DNA of 22,500 nt from Prorocentrum cordatum (lineage: Eukaryota; Sar; Dinophyceae; Prorocentrales; Prorocentraceae), in NCBI GenBank assembly GCA_963575745.1, contig CAUYUJ010017882.1, positions 717,272-739,771 of the forward strand. The letters run 5' to 3'. Under the pieces are notes generated by a model. That model saw only the letters and a program-made list of their open reading frames with translations. It was not told the DNA's origin and ran no database searches. Below are positions 15,331 to 22,500 of this stretch, in pieces. Position 1 is the stretch's first letter. Every line of letters begins with the position of its first letter. Position numbers and translations under genes: made by a program.

Positions 15331-15736
15331 ACAGATCCGCGACGCGATCGTAGAAAATCGTGGCCATAGCCCTATGCCCAGTCTTGGTTCTGGGAAAAAG
15401 GATCTTTCGTAACGGGGTCGCAAAAACTACATGCAATAGTTCATCCTGTGTCGCATGGCGCGTGGCAGCCTCGTGCTGATAATCTTTGCAAGACGTGCGC
15501 ATCGCGCACAAAACATTGCACGGACTATTGAGTGCATGTTCGAGACCCCCTTTGCAAAGGACCCATTAGCCCGAGTTGGACTGTCTTCCTGCAATTTTTT
15601 TGGACCCGCTTCGATCTGCGCGGGTCCCAGGCCTGACTCCCAGCGACAAAACGGTCAGCGTGAAGAAACTGCAGCGTCTGGATCTCAGGGCACGGCGGTG
15701 GCGACGACCACGGCGGCCACCACGGGTCGGGGAGCA
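15331..15736. other. Unique stretch, no gene seen
   Basis: Mixed composition, non-repetitive. Plus- and minus-strand frames overlap without any recognisable motif. CGGCGGTGGCGACGACCACG near 15690 echoes repeat H. Confidence 0.5.
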
Positions 15737-15903
15737 AACAATGGCATAAACACACACTTTCGGATGTCCGCGCTGCTTTCTTGGATCGGCTCTGGGCCAC
15801 CATGGCGGCGCCTCCGGCGCCGCCCCTGGCGCGCCAGGGAGGGGGGTCCAGCGCCGATCCCAGGAATCCGCGCGGACCTCTGACAAGCTCTGTCTGTGCC
15901 ACT
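15737..15903 (-). mobile_element. GC-palindrome element X, inverted full copy
   Basis: Ends AACAATGGCATAAACACACA (15737 on) and TGTCTGTGCCACT (15891-15903). Inside are GGCGGCGCC-TCC-GGCGCCGCC (9-base arms) and the palindrome CCTGGCGCGCCAGG. On the minus strand CCGCGCGGATTCCTGGGATC and the GC core align with 11187-11359. Confidence 0.65.
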
Positions 15904-16252
15904 GTGCGGGGCCCAAAGAGGTATGCACCACCACCACCACCTCCCTCGTCCCCTCCCTCTCCCAGGAGGAGGCGTGGGGAGGACGAGGGTGCCGGAGGGA
16001 GGAGGCACCGACGCGGTGGGTGGTGCACATATCTCCTTGAGGCCCGCGCGCTGCGTCCTCCCCGAGCCGTGGCGATGGACGCCTGCGGCGGCGGCGCCTC
16101 GCGAGCCCCGTCGGGAAGGCGGCCCCGCCTCGCCGGCTGCCGCGCCGGCCGCTTCGGCTGTCTCGGGCCGGAGCTCGCGGGCGGCGGCGCACGGGCGGCG
16201 GCGAAGGGGGCCGCTGCGGGGAGGCGGGGCGGCCCTCCGCACGCCAGGGGTG
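15904..16252. other. GC- and CpG-rich stretch
   Basis: Very GC-rich with many CG dinucleotides. Minus-strand frames of up to 411 codons (15566-16801) cross it because stops are scarce, and translations are Arg/Ala/Pro/Gly-rich. It could be a promoter-type CpG-rich region, but nothing specific shows that. Confidence 0.45.
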
Positions 16253-16302
16253 CTCCTCCTCCTCCTCCTCCTCCTCCTCCTCCTCCTCCTCCTCCTCCTC
16301 CC
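16253..16302 (+). repeat. (CCT)16 microsatellite
   Basis: Pure CTC/CCT array inside the GC-rich stretch. The minus-strand frame reads poly-Glu. Confidence 0.95.
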
Positions 16303-16552
16303 CGGGCGCGCGCGCGTCGTGGCCGGAAGGCACGGCGGCTGGCACGGTGGCCACGCTCGGCCTCTCCCACGCGGACCCTCGCCCGGCCCCGGGGCCGCAG
16401 CAGGAGCGGCCCGAGAGGAGAAGCAGGCCCTGGTGGCAAGAGTATGCTCCTGGTGATCCCGTGCCTCCGCTTCCGACGTCTGCCCCTGGTGCATCCTTCA
16501 CCATCCACCCCCCTCCTCCGTCCACCCCCCCCCTAGAGTGCGGGCGCGGCCG

Positions 16553-16722
16553 CAAGAAACCCTCGCAAGAGACCCAACCCTGAAAACCCGCGCGCGAGGT
16601 GCGCCTGAGAGGAAGCCTGGAGCACCCTGAACGCAACAGCTTCTTCAACGGCTGCGGGAAGTCACCGCGCAGCGCGTGGAGCGAAGAAACCCAGGGCACC
16701 CTGACGAGAAGCTGGTTTCTTG
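16553..16722 (+). repeat. Dispersed repeat R, copy B, with 9-bp TIR
   Basis: CAAGAAACC (16553-16561) and GGTTTCTTG (16714-16722) are perfect inverted ends. Internal blocks CAAGAGACCCAACCCTGAAA, GGGAAGTCACCGCGCAG and GAAACCCAGGGCACCCTGA match copy A at 9257-9400. Confidence 0.55.
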
Positions 16723-17458
16723 ATGCGCGCCCCCACTGTTGAAGGGGCCCCAGGACACACACACACACACATAAATGCACACAAATAAAAGGATTCTCCA
16801 TATTTTACTATATTTTCTGGGTTTTTGTCTTGCCCCCCAATTCCCATATCTTCCCATATTTTCCTGGGAGTCGACGATTCATTGTGTCTGTGTGTTTCTT
16901 TCCCTCCTGAACTGTATATTCACCGCCCCCGAGATTCAGGCGCTGCAGATGTGTCGCGCCACGGGCGTCTTCGCCTGGCTTCGGCCACCTGGTACCATGG
17001 CGGGTCGATGGGCCTCGAAACATGCTGGGGTCTGGAGCTCCGGCTGTGCGTTTTTTCCCCGGTGGTGCAACTCTGGCCCCCAACGTTGCATCTCAAGGAT
17101 CCTCCATCCTCCTGATCGTCTCCAGCTGGGAGCGTTCCACGTGTCAGCGGCACCCCAGCCACGCCCAAGGGCCCGGCCAGGGTACCAGTGGATCCCGCGG
17201 CTGCCTTCGCTTAGAGTTAGGTTCTCGAGGGTAGTGGCGCCTTGAGGGAGAATGCGGCGGGTTCGTGTCGTGTAGTCATCTGTGTTGGTTTCTGGTTCCG
17301 CGTGGATCGCTAGCCCTTGAGCGATCGCGGTTATCCGATAGCGCGAATCGTTGTACATCTGCCACTTCCACGACACTGGCGACGTTTAGTCTTGAGCGCC
17401 TGTGTTGGGGTCGCCACCGCAACTACACGACCCCAACCCACCGTCTTGTCACGAACTG
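16723..17458. other. Unique stretch with a (CA)n tract
   Basis: (AC)n lies at about 16754-16771 and AT-rich text with TATTTT repeats at 16795-16862. The rest is non-repetitive. A plus-strand frame (16775-17245, 156 codons) and minus frames overlap with no recognisable motif, so no gene is called. Confidence 0.5.
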
Positions 17459-17703
17459 ATCCTCCTCCACCCCCTCCTCCTCCTCCCCCTCCTCCTCCTC
17501 CCCCTCCTCCTCCTCCTCCTCCTCCTCTTCCGCCTCCTCTGTTTCCTCCTCCTCCTCCTCCTCCTCTCTTGGTCCTCCTCCTCCTCCTCCAACTCCTCCT
17601 CCTCCTCTTCCTCCAACTCCTCCTCCTCCTCCTCCGCCCACCACTTCCTCCTCCTCCTCCTCCTCCTCCTCCTCCTCCTCCTCCTCCTCCTCCTCCTCCT
17701 CTT
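17459..17703 (+). repeat. Pyrimidine (TCC)n block
   Basis: About 245 bases of TCC/CTC repeats with TTCC and CCCC interruptions and a pure end (about 17646-17702). Frames read poly-Pro, poly-Leu or poly-Ser and the opposite strand poly-Glu or poly-Gly. Confidence 0.95.
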
Positions 17704-17825
17704 CCACAATTACTCAATGTGAAAATACTCTCCCTCTTCCCCTGATGGCGTCCGGGTGATGGCCGCGCACCCTCCGCGTACTGTTTTTTTACACACAGGA
17801 TTCCCGGGAAATCCCGGGAAACGAC

Positions 17826-18005
17826 TCTCGCTGAGGCGCCGGCGTCATTTTTTCCCAAAATGCTGCTCTCGTTGAGGCGCCGGCCTCATTTCTGCTCCCG
17901 AATCGTTCCGAATCGTGCTCCCGCTGCAGCGTGGGCCTCATTTTCGGATCGGTGTGTGGCCTCCGTCGTTCAGGATGGCGTTCTCGCCCCAGCGCGGGCC
18001 TTTTT
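17826..18005 (+). repeat. Array spaced 41, 52 and 63 bp
   Basis: CTCTCGCTGAGGCGCCGGCG (17825) recurs at 17866 as CTCTCGTTGAGGCGCCGGCC, at 17918 as CTCCCGCTGCAGCGTGGGCC, and at about 17981 as TTCTCGCCCCAGCGCGGGCC. The second-to-third gap contains a visible duplication of CCGAATCGT. Each core is followed by TCATTTT-like text. Confidence 0.7.
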
Positions 18006-18025
18006 CTCGCGCGCCCATCCGCCCG

Positions 18026-18241
18026 CCACCACCGCGCCGCACCGCCACCACCACCACCACCACCACCACCACCACAACCACCACCAGCACCAGCACCAGT
18101 ACCAACACCACCACCACCAGCACCACCACCACCACCACCAGCACCACCACCACCACCATCACCACCACCACCACCACCACCACCACACCACCACCACCAC
18201 CACCACGACAACCACGCACACACGCACGCACGCACGCACGT
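18026..18241 (+). repeat. (CCA)n array with a (CACG)n end
   Basis: CCA/CAC repeats with CAG and CAA variants at 18026-18212, then CACA and (CACG) units at 18213-18241. Frames read poly-His, poly-Thr or poly-Pro and poly-Gly or poly-Val opposite. Confidence 0.95.
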
Positions 18242-18381
18242 GCACCACCACCCACTACGCACGCGCGCGCGGAGCCACAGGTCCGCTACGACACGCGTCC
18301 GCGGATAGAGAAAATCAGCGCCATGGTAAGGGATGGGAGGGAGGGGTAGGACGTCAGATATGACGCGAGCGCACCTAGCTT

Positions 18382-18528
18382 GTCCCCCCCCCTCCTCCTC
18401 CCCCCCCCCCTCTCCTCCCCCTCCCCTCCTCCTCCTCCCCTCCCCCTCCTCCTCCTCCTCCTCCTCCTCCTCCTCCTCCTCCTCCTCCTCCTCCTCCTCC
18501 TCCTCCCCCTCCTCCAGCTCCCTCGCCT
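18382..18528 (+). repeat. Pyrimidine (TCC)n block with C-runs
   Basis: C-runs and CTCC repeats lead into a pure (TCC)n section (about 18447-18505). Confidence 0.93.
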
Positions 18529-19161
18529 AGCACCAATCGCGCCGACCTTGCATTTATCGCCAACGCACACGGGGGGCGAGGGGGTGCCGGGAGGCAGAGG
18601 GGCATCGTACGCCAGAGAGCCCTCAAGCTCAAAGACAATCCACATGGGCTCCCAAAATCCTCAGATAGGGGATGGACAGAGAGAGCCCCCTTTAGCAAAG
18701 CGTGGCTTAGTGAAAACGGCCTCGGGCCCAAACTTGGCGGGCGCAGGCCTGGAAAATGACAGCCGCAGTGCCCTCTCGAGAACCGAAAACGGACAATCCA
18801 CTAATCGACGTGTCAGGGTATGGGTGATGTGCCCCTGCCGCTGAAACTCCTTCTCGAAGCAGTCCCTCACTCCTATCCGGCATCTGCAGGGGCTACGGCA
18901 ATTATCAAGTTTCGCGCCTCTCGAACACGACCCCGAAGCCACGATTAGTCCAAAACACCCTCCTCATGGAACCACATACCGCCGCCGTGACGGCGTCCAC
19001 CACAGCCGGCGATAAAGGCTATACCAAAACAAGGGGTCGGCGGATGTGGCGTAAGCCTATAGAATCGACGTGTCAGGGTAGGGCTTCTGTCCACCCCCGA
19101 TGAGCGTGGCTCCGACAAGCCTCCGGGAGGCCCCCAGAGCTGGCGGCGCGCACCAGGGGGC
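18529..19161. other. Unique stretch with a weak minus-strand frame
   Basis: Largely non-repetitive. A 93-codon minus-strand frame at 18661-18942 (starting MASGSCSRGAKLDNCRSPCR) has mixed composition with no repeats, but I recognise no family and it is short. An 18-base sequence occurs twice here (see separate entry). No other feature was seen. Confidence 0.35.
18803..19080 (+). repeat. Perfect 18-bp direct repeat, 260 bp apart
   Basis: AATCGACGTGTCAGGGTA is at 18803-18820 and at 19063-19080, with no mismatch. Surrounding sequences do not match, so it is not an ordinary tandem repeat. Confidence 0.85.
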
Positions 19162-19234
19162 AGGATGGGGAGGGGGGAAGGCTCCTTAGAAGGTAGATTA
19201 TACCTTCTAAGGAGCCTTCCCCCCTCCCCATCCT
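19162..19234. repeat. Perfect hairpin, 34-bp arms, 5-base loop
   Basis: Arms at 19162-19195 and 19201-19234 are exactly complementary. The arm contains GGAGGGGGGAAGGCTCC and CTTAGAAGGTA, and the loop is GATTA. The adjacent CCTTCTAAGAAGG (19232-19244) is itself a short palindrome. A transcript from either strand would fold into a stem of about 34 base pairs. Confidence 0.93.
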
Positions 19235-19244
19235 TCTAAGAAGG

Positions 19245-20193
19245 AGGCTGCTGAGAAGGCGCGGGCCTTACATCTTTAGCCCCCCTCTGCGCGCCGCCAA
19301 CGGAGCGAAACACCCGCGAAGGCTTGCTATGGTTGCCTCCTGCCGCCGTCGTCGTCATCGTCGCTTCTTCCCTCCGCGTCCCCCTCCTCCTCTTCCTCCA
19401 ATGTTTCCTTGTCTGCAATACTCCTCCCCTCCAACCGTGTCGCCCTTTCTCTTGCTCCTCCTCCTCCACTAACCCGACTTCCCCAACCATCCGCCGATGT
19501 CATTAGTTCTGCGCACGACGCGAGATACAAGTGCACATATGAATGTATATACATGTAGAAATATACGGTATAAATACACACATTTTATATATGTATATAT
19601 ATATATAAATGTATATATAGATGATCATGTTCGCCCAAGGTCCACCGCTTGCCCAGGTCCTCGATAAACGATACCCAAGGCGAGATGAAACAAGAGCGTG
19701 CTGCTGTAGGTGCGACAAGTCACAGGAAGAACCATGTACGCGCGCCCGGTTGCGAGAAACGGATCCGTGAATCCACACAAACCTAATACGAAGCCAGGAC
19801 GAGGATAAAATCGGGTGAGGGTAAATCGAGAATCTCTGAGATCTGGCGCCTCTGGAGGATGTCTCGGGCGCCGCGGCCTTCTCAGAGCGTTACGGAACGC
19901 CCTGAGAGCGTTCCGGAACACTCTGGAACGGATTTACCTTAGTCCTAGCCTCGCCCGACATCAGACTCCATGCTCCCCCATTTTGCCCACGCGTGTCCTT
20001 CGGCGACCGTTGATGAGGGCCGCTTCGAGGCCGGAGCTGCCCGACAAATGGCGAACACACCGAAGAGCGGCCGTCTGCAAGCCGGGAAGAAGAACAGTGT
20101 CGTCTTCGGGACAAGCGCTGTCTGCGCAGGCAGAGTGGGCGATGTACGAGCGCAAACCATTTTCGAGGAGGAGGCATCATCTCGGGGATCTTC
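19245..20193. other. Unique stretch with AT tract, no gene seen
   Basis: A pyrimidine-rich segment lies at about 19345-19470 and a TA-rich tract at 19585-19620. GAGCGTTMCGGAAC repeats at a 21-base interval near 19886-19925. Open frames at 19815-20276 (plus, 153 codons) and 19890-20315 (minus, 141 codons) overlap and neither is recognisable. Confidence 0.5.
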
Positions 20194-20345
20194 TGACCCG
20201 GGTCAATCCAGACCCGCGTCAGCAGGAAACCAAAAACTGCAATGCAGGAAAAAAACTGCAACGCAGGTCTTCGTAAACCCAGGTCAGCCAATAGGCGCGG
20301 CCGCCTCGCGGCCACGAGCGGCTCGCTAACCCGGGTCAGCCAGAG
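20194..20345. repeat. GGGTCA palindrome and short direct repeats
   Basis: TGACCCGGGTCA (20194-20205) is a perfect palindrome. AACTGCAATGCAGG is followed closely by AACTGCAACGCAGG (about 20235-20265). GGTCAGCCA recurs at 20282 and 20333, the second within CCGGGTCAGCCA. The stretch 20346-20726 after it is unique, with no gene seen. Confidence 0.65.
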
Positions 20346-20726
20346 GGGGTCTTCGCAGGATCCTGCAGGATCCGGCGCCCTGGCTGACCCCCGTCTGTAC
20401 TGACCCCCGTCTCAAGGCTCCCGATCATCGAACGCCCTGGTCTGGCCGGCCCTCGATCACAGGGAGATGTTCCATCGCGGAAGAATAGACTCGACCGACA
20501 TCGCAAACATATGCGACACATGCGAAGGAAACCTACATCGAGGCCAGAAATATACGGATGCACCGCCTCGGGACTTGATGCTCCAGGAAACCCGGAGGCA
20601 ACAAATGTGGACAATCTCGGGTACCATGGCAGAGCCAACCATATCCGTGCCCACTGCCTCCAGGGCTGCTAGAACATCGGCTCCCGCGGTGGATTCGCAC
20701 GCATCCAAGCCTCGGAGGGAAGACGG

Positions 20727-20908
20727 TACTCCAGATTTCGTAATAAAAGGGAGGGGGTCTGGACCCTCCAAAACAAGCCATTTCAGACCTCCCCCGCGGG
20801 AGAACCCTCCAAAACATCGTCCCCAGACCCCCCAGGCCCTCCAAGATAGCCTGGAAGAGACCCCCCCCGAAATGAGACCCTCCTCCCTTGATTACGAAAT
20901 CTGGAGTA
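20727..20908. mobile_element. TA-flanked TIR element (Tc1/mariner-like miniature)
   Basis: TA (20727-20728) precedes CTCCAGATTTCGTAATAAAA and the mirror end TTGATTACGAAATCTGGAG is followed by TA (20907-20908). The terminal inverted repeats extend about 33 bases (through GGGAGGGGGTCT / AGACCCTCCTCCC) with only about three differences. The 178-base interior is C/A-rich with CCCTCCAAAAC repeated twice. A TA duplication and starting C-T-C-C are typical of Tc1/mariner and Stowaway-like miniature elements. It has no transposase. Confidence 0.8.
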
Positions 20909-21062
20909 ACAACACCCCGAAGAAACGTACACTTTCGGAGGCGTCGCGCGCCTCCGGTTGCGCCCCCCGTGGGGCCCCACGAGCCCCGTGAGGGATGCAC
21001 CGACATTGCCCCGATGCCTTCGGTTTTGTGCCCCAAGCGGGACCACGAACAGTGCAGGGTGT

Positions 21063-21775
21063 GCTCACAGACGGATCCCATGCGGCCTGTGTTGGATCCG
21101 AGACAGACCCCATACGAGGCCTGTATGGGATCCGACAGAATTCGCATACGACCTGCATGGGATCCGAAACGGACCCTGTAAGGGCTGTGTGGGATCCGAT
21201 ACAGATCCAATGCGACCTGTATGGGCTCCGATGCAGATCCCATGCAGCCTGTATGGACTTCGATACAGATCCAGTACGGCCTGTATGGGCTCCGATGCAG
21301 ATCCCATACGGCCTGCACGGAATCAGATAGCGACCCCATTCGGCATGTTTGGGATCCGATACAGACCCCATACGGCTTGTATGGGGCCCGATATAAACCC
21401 CATGCGGCCTGTATAAGGGTCCGATAACCACTCGAATGCGGCTTGTATGGAATCCGATACAGACCCCATACGACCTGTATGGGATCCTATCCAGGCCCCA
21501 TACGGCCTGTATGGGATCCGATACAGATTCCATGCGGCCTGTATGAGTCCGATAAAGATCCCGTACGGCTCGCATGGGATCCGATACAGATCCCATACGG
21601 CCTGTGTGGGCTCCCATGCAGATCCCATACGGCCTGAGGGGCTCCGAATTAGTTCCCTTACGGCCTGTATAAGGCCCGATACAGATCCCGTACGGCCTGT
21701 ATGGGATCCAATACAGATCCCAAACGGCCTGTGCAAGATCCTAGACAGATCCGGTGCGGACTGCCGCCTAACCCT
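21063..21775 (+). repeat. 32-bp palindromic minisatellite, about 22 units
   Basis: The unit is GTATGGGATCCGATACAGAT then CCCATACGGCCT, mostly 32 bases with some of 29-31. Each unit boundary forms CCCATAC-GGCCT-GTATGGG, a hairpin with 7-base arms, and GGATC...GATCC gives a second. Substitutions are frequent but often keep pairing partners. All six frames are open for long stretches, so frames over it are artefacts. Confidence 0.93.
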
Positions 21776-21960
21776 GTGGGGCACCCCGCGAAAGGCGCAC
21801 GAGGCGCGCATAGGGGGGGGGGGCACCTCGCGCGCGGGAGGGCGCGAGTCGCGGGGGGGAGGTCGCAACCCAACCACGCTCGCGTTCGAGCGTTCGCGGT
21901 TGCGTTGCGCCCCCTCCCCCCCGGGCGCAACACAACTGGACCCCGGGAGCACGTTCTCAT
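21776..21960. other. GC-rich stretch, no gene seen
   Basis: G-runs, GCGCACGAGGCGCGC and CGCGAGTCGCGGG-like text. It shares GCGCACGAGGCGC with the spacer at about 10261. Nothing codes here. Confidence 0.5.
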
Positions 21961-21996
21961 TAACAACAACAACAACAACAACAACAACAGCAGCAG

Positions 21997-22037
<41 letters not shown>

Positions 22038-22057
22038 ACCACAACACCGACGACAAT

Positions 22058-22129
<72 letters not shown>

Positions 22130-22144
22130 AACAACAACAACACC

Positions 22145-22193
<49 letters not shown>

Positions 22194-22340
22194 ACAACAA
22201 CAAAACAAAACAAACAAACAAACAAACAAACAAACAACAACAACAGCCACAACCACAACCACAACCACAACAACAACAACAACAACAACAACAAGAACAA
22301 CAACAACAACAACAACAACACCACCAACAACAACAACAAA
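21961..22340 (+). repeat. (CAA)n tract of about 380 bp
   Basis: Long (CAA)n with a (CAG)n/(CAA CAG) section at 21989-22036 and an (AAAC)n section at about 22207-22233. Frames read poly-Asn, poly-Gln or poly-Thr and poly-Val, poly-Leu or poly-Cys opposite. Confidence 0.96.
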
Positions 22341-22398
22341 GTAAGGACGCTACCTGAAGGCCCCATTCTACCTTGCTGTCCCTACCCTCTTGTACGGA

Positions 22399-22424
22399 CC
22401 TTAGCTGGAAGCCCCATGGGGGGG
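22399..22424 (+). repeat. Fragment resembling the 90-bp unit
   Basis: ACCTTAGCTGGAAGCCCCAT then GGGG is similar to CCTTAGCTGGAGCTCCCTAT, GGGG of the array at 868-1518. The match is short, so homology is only suggested. Confidence 0.4.
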
Positions 22425-22432
22425 GGGGGTGC

Positions 22433-22460
22433 GGGAAACGGGAAACGGGAAACGGGAAAC
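22433..22460 (+). repeat. (GGGAAAC)4 heptamer array
   Basis: Four perfect GGGAAAC units at 22433, 22440, 22447 and 22454, preceded by a run of about 12 G. The unit differs from common telomere repeats (such as TTTAGGG). Confidence 0.9.
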
Positions 22461-22500
22461 CCCTCTGGCTTCATAATACCTAGGAATACGGATTCCAGTC

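Noticed and set aside
15566-16801. 411-codon minus-strand frame
   Set aside because: It crosses a family X element, (CCT)16 and repeat R in GC-rich, stop-poor DNA. Other frames over the same DNA are also open and no domain is visible.
18661-18942. 93-codon minus-strand frame with mixed composition
   Set aside because: It is not repetitive, but it is short, unrecognised and unsupported by any signal, so I describe it within the regional entry and do not call a gene.
21701-22357. Asn/Gln-rich proteins over the CAA tract
   Set aside because: Pure low-complexity reading of (CAA)n with no unique coding portion that can be supported.
22433-22460. Telomere repeat
   Set aside because: GGGAAAC does not match the usual TTTAGGG or TTAGGG types, there are only four units, and unrelated sequence continues after it.
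1-22500. Dinoflagellate spliced-leader or other lineage marker
   Set aside because: I looked for a spliced-leader-like CCGTAGCCATTTTGGCTCAA and saw none, so the organism assignment stays an inference from repeat style.

Overview
The window looks like nuclear DNA from a repeat-rich eukaryote, most likely a protist or alga. Long perfect trinucleotide arrays, several minisatellites and many short terminal-inverted-repeat (TIR) elements fill it. There is no operon-like gene order, ribosome-binding-site pattern, tRNA, rRNA or recognisable protein domain. A dinoflagellate or similar large-genome alga is a reasonable guess from the mixture, but no lineage marker such as a spliced-leader sequence was seen. 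I find no protein-coding gene I would defend. Nearly all long open frames run through arrays or GC-rich, stop-poor DNA and give homopolymer-like products (Thr, Asp, Glu, Ser, Leu, Pro, Asn, Gln runs).

Layout, left part (1-9 kb): degenerate then pure (ACT)n; a 90-bp minisatellite (868-1518) running directly into (GAT)n; two related arrays of about 41 and 137 bp sharing a GAAGTCTCGAGCGAGAGCGC-like core; (CAA)n and TA tracts; a hairpin at 3232-3271; a CTTGGGGCC-type minisatellite carrying an exact 343-bp tandem duplication; a palindromic CTCGAG repeat; purine-rich DNA; and a large pyrimidine block followed by a purine block (6643-7389). The stretch 7390-8700 is the least repetitive and holds the only weak coding candidates.

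Middle part (8.7-16.8 kb): a phase-perfect 14-bp array (8717-9024); a 223-bp fold-back element (9487-9709); a second strand-switched block, purine then pyrimidine (9772-10541); and at least three families of short non-autonomous elements. These are five copies of a TIR family with ends like GTCGGGCATGTCCCCCT (11411-15154), four copies of a GC-palindrome family (10695-15903), and two copies of a 150-170-bp repeat (9257, 16553). There are also fold-backs at 13138-13277 and 14264-14454.

Right part (16.8-22.5 kb): further (TCC)n and (CCA)n arrays; another spaced array of the 41/52/63-bp type; a perfect 34-bp-arm hairpin (19162-19234); a TA-flanked element with TIRs of about 33 bp (20727-20908); a 32-bp minisatellite whose units are themselves palindromic (21063-21775); a 380-bp (CAA)n tract; and a GGGAAAC heptamer repeat at the end.

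No genes work together here. What connects the parts is sequence turnover: small DNA-transposon-like elements, minisatellites and microsatellites that run into one another. The strongest new-looking items are the five-copy TIR family, the 14-bp array, the palindromic 32-bp array, the TA-flanked element and the perfect 19.2-kb hairpin.
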